Source: CAUZSM01 sp963582685
Lineage (GTDB): Archaea; Thermoplasmatota; Poseidoniia; Poseidoniales; Thalassarchaeaceae
Reading direction: 5' to 3'
Assembly (NCBI GenBank): GCA_963582685.1
Contig: CAUZSM010000023.1
Location: 1-18,310, forward strand
Length of the DNA stretch: 18,310 bases
Every line of letters begins with the position of its first letter. Positions within the stretch are counted from its first letter, which is position 1. A program made the translations under genes and the position numbers. Below, piece after piece: positions 1 to 7,199 of the stretch. The notes beneath the pieces were generated by a model. It saw nothing but the letters and a program-made list of their open reading frames with translations, was not told where the DNA came from and ran no database searches.

Positions 1-14
1 CGGAAAAAGAGCAA

Positions 15-20
15 GGGAGG
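15..20 (+). promoter_or_regulatory. Ribosome binding site that decides the pntB start
   Basis: The purine run GGGAGG lies 8 bases before the ATG at 29. An in-frame GTG at 20 overlaps this run and so could not use it, which favours the ATG as the real start. Confidence 0.7.
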
Positions 21-28
21 TGACTGAA

Positions 29-1471
29 ATGATCGACCCGGTTGTTTGGGATATTGGCTATCTGGTCTCTGCCGCACTGTTCATCTTTGGAATCAAGCGG
101 CTCTCAAGTCCGAAGACCGCGCCATCGGGTAACCGGCTTGGTGCCTATGGAATGGGACTTGCAGTTCTCGTCACTTTGGTGCGCATGCAGACAGAGGGCA
201 AGATCGAAATCGAACTCATCCTTGGGGGTTTGGCGATTGGCGGTCTCATCGGCTTTACCTTGGCAAAGAGGGTCGAAATGACAGGAATGCCTGAGTTAGT
301 AGCTATGTTCAACGGCTTTGGCGGCGGTGCTTCAGCCCTTGTTGGAATGTCAGAAGCCATCAAGCGACTACAGATTGGTGCAGGTGTCGAGGGCGGGATA
401 CCTCCCGCTGGCGTGGAGTTCTACGCAATCTGGGTGGCCATCGGTTTGTCCGGTATCGTCGGATGGGTGACTCTCAGTGGCAGCCTGGTTGCTATGTTCA
501 AATTGAAGGGTGGATTCACCATCCCACTCACCAAGAAGTGGGTCAGGTTCCCCACGTGGGGTCCTGCATGGCTCAATCTGGTCAAGGTTGCATTGCTTAT
601 CGGCAGCTTCACTCTGGTGTGGTTCACCATTCAGGATCCGTCCAATACCGACTACATCTACGGCCTAGTGGCTGCTTCGTGCCTCCTCGGGATTCTGTTT
701 GTGCTTCCAATCGGTGGCGCAGACATGCCGGTAGTGGTCAGTTTGTTGAACTCATTGTCAGGCATTGCCGCCGCATTCACCGGTTTTGTCATCGGAAATA
801 ATGTTCTAATCATCGCTGGCTCGATGGTAGGTGCGGCAGGCCTCGTCCTGACGTTCATCATGTGCAAGGCGATGAATCGCACACTCACTGCAGTGTTGTT
901 CAAGGCATTCGGCGGCAGTGGAGACAAGCAGCAACTTACCCGTACCAAGGTAGGTAGCGACCCTGTAGAGGTTGCAATGGTCTGCGATGGCATCAGCAAG
1001 TGTGTCATCATTCCCGGATACGGCATGGCGGTCAGTCAAGCCCAGCATGCCGTCAAGGAATTCGCTGACATGATGGAGGCTCAAGGTGTCGAGGTGATGT
1101 ATGGAATCCATCCGGTTGCTGGCCGAATGCCCGGTCACATGAATGTCTTACTTGCAGAGGCCAGTGTTCCTTACGAGCAACTGATTGAGTTGGGTGAAAT
1201 CAATTCCGAACTGCCAGATACAGATGTTGCGATAGTCATCGGTGCTAACGACACTGTGAATCCGGCCGCTCGCACTGGAGAAGGTCCACTTGGAGGCATG
1301 CCAATAATCGATGCCGACAAGGCCCGAGTCGTTGTCATCATCAAGCGAAGTCTTTCTGTGGGTTATGCTGGAGTGGACAACGACCTATTCTACGAGGACA
1401 GCACCATGATGCTATTCGGCGATGGCAAGAAGATGATGAATGCGCTGAACACAGCAATCAAGGAGCTCTGA
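29..1471 (+). CDS. pntB: NAD(P) transhydrogenase subunit beta (proton-translocating)
   Basis: This is the beta subunit of the membrane enzyme that moves hydride between NADH and NADP+ while protons cross the membrane, mainly supplying NADPH. About 480 residues matches the usual length of PntB. The N-terminal two thirds is a series of hydrophobic segments forming the membrane domain. The C-terminal third is the NADP(H)-binding domain III, with the family motifs GYGMAVSQAQ (about residues 330-339 from the ATG), GANDTVNPAAR (about 405-415), VIIKRSL and YAGVDNDLFYED near the end. The start is taken as ATG 29 because of the well-spaced GGGAGG before it; GTG 20 is the alternative. The alpha subunit gene, pntA, is expected immediately upstream but lies outside the window. 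No truncation or missing key motif is visible. Confidence 0.95.
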   Translation: MIDPVVWDIGYLVSAALFIFGIKRLSSPKTAPSGNRLGAYGMGLAVLVTLVRMQTEGKIEIELILGGLAIGGLIGFTLAKRVEMTGMPELVAMFNGFGGGASALVGMSEAIKRLQIGAGVEGGIPPAGVEFYAIWVAIGLSGIVGWVTLSGSLVAMFKLKGGFTIPLTKKWVRFPTWGPAWLNLVKVALLIGSFTLVWFTIQDPSNTDYIYGLVAASCLLGILFVLPIGGADMPVVVSLLNSLSGIAAAFTGFVIGNNVLIIAGSMVGAAGLVLTFIMCKAMNRTLTAVLFKAFGGSGDKQQLTRTKVGSDPVEVAMVCDGISKCVIIPGYGMAVSQAQHAVKEFADMMEAQGVEVMYGIHPVAGRMPGHMNVLLAEASVPYEQLIELGEINSELPDTDVAIVIGANDTVNPAARTGEGPLGGMPIIDADKARVVVIIKRSLSVGYAGVDNDLFYEDSTMMLFGDGKKMMNALNTAIKEL

Positions 1472-1555
1472 GCAAGCAACTCGCTCTCGGTGCATCCTTT
1501 GAGCGCACCCCCATAAGGGAACGGTTAAGGACGGCATTAAGGTCGAAAGCACACT

Positions 1556-1563
1556 GAGGGTGA
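1556..1563 (+). promoter_or_regulatory. Ribosome binding site of the CTCH-protein gene
   Basis: GAGGGTGA ends three bases before ATG 1567 and is a near-complete Shine-Dalgarno match. The preceding 95-base gap after pntB holds only a short imperfect direct repeat (ACGG-TTAAGG then ACGGCATTAAGG) and no clear terminator. Confidence 0.6.
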
Positions 1564-1566
1564 CCT

Positions 1567-2556
1567 ATGTCGAGAGTCCTGACTCGATTGGCTATCGGGT
1601 TGGTCCTGCTGTTGCTCACCGTTGCTCCAGCGATGGGCTACTCCACCGGCCCTCCGACCATGGAAGATGGCGAAGAGGTAGTCAAGGCCGGTTGCACCTG
1701 CCATGGCAATGGAGTACCATCCAATGTCACTATTATCTCAATTTCAGGCGTACCTCACGCCTACGCGGCCAACGCATCGTACGCATTGACGGTCAGCATC
1801 TCCCATTCCACCAACTATGAGGGTGGATTCATGCTCTCTGGTGGTGGTGTAGGTGTATTTTCTTGGGATGAGGAACAGAATATCAGACCTGAAGCGGACA
1901 GCGGTGAGGATAGTGCAGCCACTAGTACTTCCAGTGCCATTTCTCATGATTCTACTTCAGACCCCGCCGAGTGGACATTCACCTGGACCGCGCCTTCATC
2001 TGACGAGGGAAGTGTGACCTTCTGGCTCGCTGGTAATGCAGTTGACGGCAGTCTTGCTCCTGATGCCGGCGATAGTTGGAATCTACTCACGTTCGTCATC
2101 AACTCACCTTCAGAAACCACCGCTTCCACGGACCAATCCACTCGAGTGATTTCGGTTGGCGACTACGATAGCCTATTCATTGTCGAGGAAGACCCGGCTG
2201 CGCTTGAAGCAGAGAATCAGAGGAAGTTGTCGCTCAGTGTGGTAAATGGTGGCATGGCTTGGTATCTGACTACACTCGTAGCACTCATTTTTGGTGGCGT
2301 GGTGCAGAAGGAGATTCTTGAGAGGAAGCATGAATCTGGACCTGACCATCTTGCAAAAGAATTGGCTTATCCTCAGGGTATCCGCAGAGGTGTAGTCTGC
2401 ATCGGCTTGGGACTGCTAGGTCTGAAGTGGCTTGCAGATGGTGCCGGAGAGTATCTTTGGGCCACCGCATTCTTGTGCAGCGTCTGGGCTGCCTATGGCG
2501 TGTATCGAACAGTATTGGCTGCCAAAACACCACCCCGCGTTCACGACATCATGTAG
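1567..2556 (+). CDS. Exported CTCH-motif protein with three C-terminal membrane helices (choice-of-anchor V/Reeler-like)
   Basis: The product has 329 residues. It starts with a signal peptide (residues 1 to about 25, basic start then LVLLLL, ending near AMG). A cysteine-histidine motif CTCHG follows at residues 43-47, then a beta-rich, Ser/Thr-rich extracellular domain to about residue 200. Three predicted membrane helices lie at about 229-250, 273-292 and 296-316. The order signal peptide, Cys/His motif, beta-sandwich recalls the choice-of-anchor V/Reeler-like exported proteins, in which the motif is normally CxxCHG. Here only one residue separates the cysteines, so covalent c-type haem attachment cannot be assumed; metal binding is an alternative. 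It sits 95 bases after pntB on the same strand, but I see no proof of co-transcription. Signal peptide and helices are clear; the family assignment is by resemblance and the biochemical role is unknown. Confidence 0.7.
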   Translation: MSRVLTRLAIGLVLLLLTVAPAMGYSTGPPTMEDGEEVVKAGCTCHGNGVPSNVTIISISGVPHAYAANASYALTVSISHSTNYEGGFMLSGGGVGVFSWDEEQNIRPEADSGEDSAATSTSSAISHDSTSDPAEWTFTWTAPSSDEGSVTFWLAGNAVDGSLAPDAGDSWNLLTFVINSPSETTASTDQSTRVISVGDYDSLFIVEEDPAALEAENQRKLSLSVVNGGMAWYLTTLVALIFGGVVQKEILERKHESGPDHLAKELAYPQGIRRGVVCIGLGLLGLKWLADGAGEYLWATAFLCSVWAAYGVYRTVLAAKTPPRVHDIM

Positions 2557-2584
2557 GTGGCGCCGCCATCGGCATGCAGATGAG

Positions 2585-2599
2585 GGAGATTCCATCTCC
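2585..2599 (+). promoter_or_regulatory. Hairpin around the only purine-rich RBS candidate of the next gene
   Basis: GGAGAT (2585-2590) and ATCTCC (2594-2599) form a perfect 6-base-pair inverted repeat around the loop TCC, six bases before ATG 2605. The left arm is the only Shine-Dalgarno-like run here, so the stem could hide it. This may also be chance. Confidence 0.3.
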
Positions 2600-2604
2600 T
2601 GCAC

Positions 2605-3741
2605 ATGATGTCTCTGCGACTGGCATCCGATTGGGATTCAGGTTTGTCCTTGCACATGCAGGAGTTGAGGGATAGAGGATACGTTGTCCTACTGGTAATC
2701 GTCGTTTCCGCTCTGTTCTGGTGGGTTGCGGCAGACCAGATATTGCGCATGTGGGTTTCGACTCTGTCACTTGGAGCGGGCGAGGGCTCACTCACAGTGT
2801 TCGACCCACATGGATGGATGCGTACACGCTGGTCAATGATTGGTCTGCTCGCATTGGTGACAGCACTTCCAGTACTCGGGCATCAGACCATTCGCTTCGC
2901 CGACACCGGTTTACTTCCTTCCGAGAGGCGTTGGCTACGCAGTTTTGTCTCTGTCGGCACCATATCTACAATCATGCTGCTGTGTCTGTGGTGGTTTTGG
3001 GGATACTCTTTCCTTGTGGAATGGGCGACTGACGCGGCCGCTTTTGAGGGGGTTGGGCTGCATTATGATGCCAAGTTGATTTTCGATGTAGCACTTGGTC
3101 TGTCTTGGTGGATGATTCTCGTATTGCTCGCTTCTCTGGCTCTATCGCTGGCAAGGATGTACTCTCTGACTGAAGCAGAGCCGTTTGACCCGTTACGAAT
3201 TCGCGTACACGTGGCTATGCTCTTCTTCTGGTGGCTCACTTCACCAGAAGTTCTCTCCGGAAACTGGCTAGCACTGGCAATTATCGCGGTTGCAGTGACT
3301 GAATACTCATCCCGCAGAGTGCCGGTGCCAAGACTAGGCAGTGCACAGCGTCGTCCGCGCCCCGTATTCGATGACAAGGGTGAGGTTCGCCGTTCTATGT
3401 TTGCGATGTGCTCCTGTGACGGCGCTTGTCCCCGAGCGCTGCGCGACGAAGCACCTGACTCGGTCGGTTGGGTAGAAGCTGAGGCATTATGTCTCTCAGC
3501 GGCGGAGCAAGACGCCCTGCTCGATACTGTACTTCGAAACAATGTGACAGACCTATTCATCAGCGGATGCGAGGGCTCCCCACTCCCGCTTGACCTGCGC
3601 GAAGGCTTGGCCTCTATGAATTGCGAATTGCGGGGATTGGGATGGCTTGACAGGCACGAATTGCCGCTTGAAGCAAACTCGGATGCACGGGCCACTAGGC
3701 AAGGTGAACTGCGGAAAACTGCAACCCCGTGGAAGGTGTGA
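2605..3741 (+). CDS. Multi-pass membrane protein with C-terminal Cys-rich, HdrA-N-terminus-like domain
   Basis: The product has 378 residues. The N-terminal 235 or so hold five to six predicted membrane helices (about 25-47, 78-96, 113-139, 162-187 and one or two within 202-236). The remainder is soluble and carries six cysteines: C269, C271 and C275 in CSCDGAC, then C296, C322 (in ISGCEG) and C340, followed by LDRHE. The spacing and flanking hydrophobic strands recall the N-terminal segment of heterodisulfide reductase HdrA (VFVCHCG, later a Cys, then a strand ending AC.P, then N.RE). That domain binds an iron-sulfur cluster in HdrA; the similarity here is weak and unproven, and a zinc site is an alternative. 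The start is uncertain: ATG 2605, 2608 or 2656 (Met18) are in frame and none has a well-spaced Shine-Dalgarno. I do not recognise the membrane part. The next gene's frame begins before this one ends. Confidence 0.65.
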   Translation: MMSLRLASDWDSGLSLHMQELRDRGYVVLLVIVVSALFWWVAADQILRMWVSTLSLGAGEGSLTVFDPHGWMRTRWSMIGLLALVTALPVLGHQTIRFADTGLLPSERRWLRSFVSVGTISTIMLLCLWWFWGYSFLVEWATDAAAFEGVGLHYDAKLIFDVALGLSWWMILVLLASLALSLARMYSLTEAEPFDPLRIRVHVAMLFFWWLTSPEVLSGNWLALAIIAVAVTEYSSRRVPVPRLGSAQRRPRPVFDDKGEVRRSMFAMCSCDGACPRALRDEAPDSVGWVEAEALCLSAAEQDALLDTVLRNNVTDLFISGCEGSPLPLDLREGLASMNCELRGLGWLDRHELPLEANSDARATRQGELRKTATPWKV

Positions 3742-3797
3742 TTAGGCCCACTCCTGAGGCCGAGGGCTTCAAGCAGAAGCAGGTAACGGGTCAACCC

Positions 3798-5978
3798 ATG
3801 CGTAGGCTGCTGCGAGTGGTGCTTGCTGTTGGCATCATCCTTCTAGGTCAATGGCTTGCAGCAAGTCCTGAAATCTACGAACCTATCTTTGGGAAAATAC
3901 AGCAGACTGTAGTGGTCAGTGAGGATTCCCCAATAGTTAACATGCAAGATGAGGAGCGTTGGTTGGTACTTGTTGTGGAGTTTCCTGACCACGCAGCGGG
4001 GCCGGGTAGAGACGTTGATCGTGCCAGTGTAATGTTGACTGGAGAAATTTCAGCAAAGACCTATTTTGACGAAATTTCAGCTCACCGCTCAACCCTGATT
4101 GCTGATGTATATCCTGAAGTATACAAAGCGTCCTATGCCTCGGAGAGTTATGGCATGGACTCCGATGGCAGGAGGGATGCTGGAACCAGTGCGAGTGGTG
4201 GCCCGGCTGGCCTCGCGGAGGAAGCGATGATTGCTGTCTTCAGTGGCGGTGACATTTCTGAATACGATCTCGATGGTGATGGTTGGATTGACCGCCTGTT
4301 GATTATTCACACTGGTGATGCTCAGGAAGACGGTGGAGGCACAGATGCTATCTGGAGCCATTACGGTCCACTAAACACACCATTTGCCGTTGCTGGGGTG
4401 GAAGTGGGTCACTACACGATGGCCTCTTTCGATTCCGGCCTTGGCACAATCATCCACGAGATGCTGCATATGACCGGTGCTGTGGACCTTTACGATGTGC
4501 ACAGCGCGGCACCAACCTCCGAATGGAATGGCCTTGGTGATTGGGATATCATGGCTAGCGGGAATTGGAATGGAAATGGACGAATCCCCGCTCTTCCCAC
4601 TTCACCCACACTGGAACTCATCGGCGCGCTAGAGCCAGTCAACCTCTCTGTGGGTAGCTCTGGTCCTGAGAATCAGACCTACGTGATATTGCCGCATGTC
4701 TCGACCTCTGGCACAGTCCGCATTCAGATTGCCCCGGGTGAGTATGTTTGGCTGGAACTCAGGGTAGATTCTGGCTTTGACAAGGAGATTCCCGGGCATG
4801 GGTTATTGGTTAGCCAGCAGAACATCAACGTCGGTGACATCAGCGATAATGAAGTGAATCGTGACCCCGATTACGCTTGGACGAAAATAATCGAGGCCGA
4901 CGGCGATGGTGGATTGACTCGCGGTGTTGACGAGGGCAGTTCAGGCGATGTTTTCCAAGCAGGACAGAAGTTTGGCTCTGACGGTATTCAGATTCGAGAT
5001 TCTCGCGGACGGTTGGTGAACTGGCTTATTGAGGTCAATTCAGTCAATAGCAGCAGTGCATCAATCAAAATCAGTTCCCCGGGTGTTGGAGATGCAGCAG
5101 TGCTGCCTCCCCCCGGCCCTCTCCGACTTCTGGAAGACGAGTCGATACCCTTGCAGTTCACTGCACGCGAAACCTGCATGCCTTGGTCACAGGTGAACTC
5201 CACCGACGGCCGCATTATTTCACTACAGTCAGCGCACGAATTGGTCCCCGGAGATGTTGCAGTCTTCGACTTATCATTCGTTGAGAGCGCCATTGCAGGA
5301 ACAGCGGGAGAAATCAGCGGCACAGTCGGTTGTGGTCAGAGTACTGCGGCCGATGTGGTGATTCCCTGGGCAGTGGTCGAGAACAGACTCATTCCAGGAC
5401 ACTTTGAGGATAAGGTTCCGGTCTCTGAGCCATCTTCTGTCGTGATCCCATTGGAATTTGAAGGCGATGGGTGGCGAGAGTATGATGTCATCATCGAGGG
5501 GCCGTTGGCCCGAATAGCCAGTACCGACGCGAGACAGAACCTTGGTCCGGGCTCATCGATTGTCATCGAGATTGACCCAGAGGGGCTACTCAGTCCCGGG
5601 ATGATAGCCAGAGGTAGTATCCAACTCTACGATGAGGACGGACTAGCAGGTGAACAGGATGTGTCACTGCAGGCTGAACCACCCGATGGTGCAGCAGCGT
5701 GGATATTGTGGCTAACTGAACCCGCGAATAACATTCAACTGATTTCCCTGCTTCTCTCCTTGTGGGTTCTGATGGGAATCAGACGCAAGAAGCCGCCTAA
5801 GGATGCGATGCGGATTCGGCAAGCGGCGCAGCAAGGTCCGAGCAACAGAGGTCCAGACACCTCGTTCGACATCGGTATCGCCCTGTCAAACCGAGACGCA
5901 ACTGCACCGATTAACCGTGTAGGTGGAGGGGTGACAAGCAGCGATGACGATTTGCCCCGATTCAAAGATCTCATCTGA
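3798..5978 (+). CDS. Secreted, membrane-anchored M6-family zinc metalloprotease
   Basis: This is an extracellular peptidase of the M6 (immune inhibitor A-like) family. A signal sequence (MRRLLR then VVLAVGIILLG) starts at ATG 3798, which is why that start is preferred. GTG codons at 3729 and 3738 are in frame and would add 23 or 20 residues and overlap the previous gene. The zinc site is HEMLHMTGAVDLYD, with His220, Glu221, His224 and Asp230, and the Met-turn is WDIMASG at about Met252. A calcium-loop-like DLDGDGWID (157-165) precedes an IWSHYG segment, both usual in M6 enzymes. After the catalytic part come beta-rich domains, one membrane helix near 646-662 followed by RRKK, and a cytosolic tail of about 60 residues. 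All catalytic residues are intact. It probably degrades protein outside the cell while tethered by its C-terminus, which fits a heterotrophic marine archaeon. Substrate unknown. Confidence 0.87.
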   Translation: MRRLLRVVLAVGIILLGQWLAASPEIYEPIFGKIQQTVVVSEDSPIVNMQDEERWLVLVVEFPDHAAGPGRDVDRASVMLTGEISAKTYFDEISAHRSTLIADVYPEVYKASYASESYGMDSDGRRDAGTSASGGPAGLAEEAMIAVFSGGDISEYDLDGDGWIDRLLIIHTGDAQEDGGGTDAIWSHYGPLNTPFAVAGVEVGHYTMASFDSGLGTIIHEMLHMTGAVDLYDVHSAAPTSEWNGLGDWDIMASGNWNGNGRIPALPTSPTLELIGALEPVNLSVGSSGPENQTYVILPHVSTSGTVRIQIAPGEYVWLELRVDSGFDKEIPGHGLLVSQQNINVGDISDNEVNRDPDYAWTKIIEADGDGGLTRGVDEGSSGDVFQAGQKFGSDGIQIRDSRGRLVNWLIEVNSVNSSSASIKISSPGVGDAAVLPPPGPLRLLEDESIPLQFTARETCMPWSQVNSTDGRIISLQSAHELVPGDVAVFDLSFVESAIAGTAGEISGTVGCGQSTAADVVIPWAVVENRLIPGHFEDKVPVSEPSSVVIPLEFEGDGWREYDVIIEGPLARIASTDARQNLGPGSSIVIEIDPEGLLSPGMIARGSIQLYDEDGLAGEQDVSLQAEPPDGAAAWILWLTEPANNIQLISLLLSLWVLMGIRRKKPPKDAMRIRQAAQQGPSNRGPDTSFDIGIALSNRDATAPINRVGGGVTSSDDDLPRFKDLI

Positions 5979-5979
5979 T

Positions 5980-5995
5980 TCACTGGATTCAGTGA
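5980..5995. terminator. Hairpin between convergent genes
   Basis: TCACTG and CAGTGA form a perfect 6-base-pair stem with loop GATT. The hairpin starts two bases after the protease stop codon and covers the endA stop codon (5989-5991). The position suits a two-way transcription end, but there is no T-run, the usual archaeal signal, so this is tentative. Confidence 0.3.
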
Positions 5996-7146
5996 CGAGT
6001 AGGACTGGTCCATCTTGCATCTGCTGGCGGCCTCTCCAACGCTAAGTAAGTGAATCCTCGTTTACCACCTGAGCCCCCTACTCCCGGTGGTATTGAGCAT
6101 AACCAAATTTTGTTGACTCCAGCAGCGAGTCGGGCGCTTAGACAAGCCTGAGCCCAGTCAGGTGGCGCCTCACTCATCGTGACGATTAGCCAAGGCGCAT
6201 GGCCCTCATCTATAGCACCTGAATACGCCCTCCATCTAGTGCCATACTTGAAGGCAGGGCGAACCAAGAGGCCGCGTTCAATCAGGTCCTCAAATGCAGC
6301 CAAGACCACCCCCATCTCCCCCTCTGGTGATGGCATACTGGGATTGACGATTTTACTGATACTCCGCGATTGATATTCATCGAGCCAGATGCCACCAGAC
6401 AGATCCAATCCCAGCGAAGGAATAGGCCAATCCTCTGAACTGATGGGAAGCCAATTCCCACCAGATGACTTAGTCGATGCTGCCCAAGCATGAGCGACAG
6501 CACGTCTCTCTACGTTGCCCAATTCTGAGAAGGGGTCTGGAAATTCGCCTCTTGGGTTATGGTGGTGTGCTCGATAAGTCACTACACCATGCTCATCATC
6601 GACCACGAGAATCTCCGGGATTCTCCCCCCGGCCTCCACAGTGGCAACCCACTGCGATAACTCTGCCCAATCAATGGCATCTCCGGCTTTCATCCATCGC
6701 AGTTCAGCAGTAGGCTCATCCTCTGATGGTTTGTCTGAGCGCAGCCAACGCAAGGCCCACGAGGACTGGTGGAGCATCACCGAAGTGACAGCAATTAGAT
6801 TGGAGCCCAGCACCACTTTTTCGCCGGGGTAGCGCAGTGCGTCGAGAATCTCGGCCTCAAATAGAACATCACCATCGTTCTCCAATACCCCGGCTAGCCA
6901 GTTTTCCGATGGTAATGGTAATCCACGCAACCGATGAGCATTGAGCAATTCGGCAGCAGTCAGCAGAATCCCATCTTGAATCGGCCTGCCGAATGCACCC
7001 CTGTCCCACAGACGATTTGCACTTCCACCTAGTGCTGCCCACCCTTCCGGTCGCTCGACAGGAATGGGTAGCCGCGTTCCTCCCGGCGGTGCCCCCATGC
7101 ATGGCCGGTCACGCGTACAATCCTTGATTCTGCGCATTATCCTCAT
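5989..7146 (-). CDS. endA: tRNA-splicing endonuclease, fused two-half type
   Basis: EndA cuts both ends of tRNA introns at the bulge-helix-bulge, leaving 2',3'-cyclic phosphate ends. The C-terminal half has the full catalytic triad in family context: Tyr308 in FKYGTRWRAY, His316 in GHAPWLIV and Lys346 in GVNKIWLCSI. The spacing (8 and 30 residues) is close to the Methanocaldococcus enzyme (10 and 31). The N-terminal half, about residues 25-220, repeats the fold without the triad: LWDRGAFGRPIQDG and VVDDEHGVVTYRA match the structural strands. This is the arrangement of homodimeric (alpha-2) euryarchaeal enzymes. At 385 residues it is longer than typical alpha-2 proteins (about 300), through insertions in the first half. 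Met4 (7137) is an alternative start, and no Shine-Dalgarno is present, consistent with a leaderless message. The gene is convergent with the protease and divergent from the regulator. Confidence 0.8.
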   Translation of the reverse strand: MRIMRRIKDCTRDRPCMGAPPGGTRLPIPVERPEGWAALGGSANRLWDRGAFGRPIQDGILLTAAELLNAHRLRGLPLPSENWLAGVLENDGDVLFEAEILDALRYPGEKVVLGSNLIAVTSVMLHQSSWALRWLRSDKPSEDEPTAELRWMKAGDAIDWAELSQWVATVEAGGRIPEILVVDDEHGVVTYRAHHHNPRGEFPDPFSELGNVERRAVAHAWAASTKSSGGNWLPISSEDWPIPSLGLDLSGGIWLDEYQSRSISKIVNPSMPSPEGEMGVVLAAFEDLIERGLLVRPAFKYGTRWRAYSGAIDEGHAPWLIVTMSEAPPDWAQACLSARLAAGVNKIWLCSIPPGVGGSGGKRGFTYLALERPPADARWTSPTRH

Positions 7147-7154
7147 TACGAAGG

Positions 7155-7182
7155 TAATTGAATAACCGGCCGGTCATCCGGT
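7155..7182. promoter_or_regulatory. Divergent promoter/operator region between endA and the regulator gene
   Basis: An AT-rich tract (TAATTGAATAA, 7155-7165) is followed by the perfect 10-base palindrome ACCGGCCGGT (7165-7174) and a further half-site CCGGT (7178-7182). The AT tract lies about 25 bases before a start site that would place the GGAGAGGG ribosome site at the front of the + message. Read in reverse, it sits about 23-28 bases before the Met4 start of endA. The palindrome is a natural candidate operator for the winged-helix protein encoded next to it. This is inference from position and symmetry. Confidence 0.45.
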
Positions 7183-7187
7183 ATGTA

Positions 7188-7195
7188 GGAGAGGG
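7188..7195 (+). promoter_or_regulatory. Ribosome binding site that decides the regulator start
   Basis: GGAGAGGG lies four bases before ATG 7200. This favours ATG 7200 over the upstream in-frame TTG at 7158, which would lie within the promoter tract. Confidence 0.65.
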
Positions 7196-7199
7196 CAGT

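Noticed and set aside
1472..1566. Possible terminator or promoter after pntB
   Set aside because: Only weak short repeats (CCC/GGG, TTAAGG twice) were found, with no T-run or convincing TATA box.
3063..3794. Long open frame on the - strand (243 codons)
   Set aside because: It lies opposite the membrane-protein gene, its translation is Ser/Arg-rich without recognisable domain or signal, and the + strand frame has clear helices and a conserved Cys pattern.
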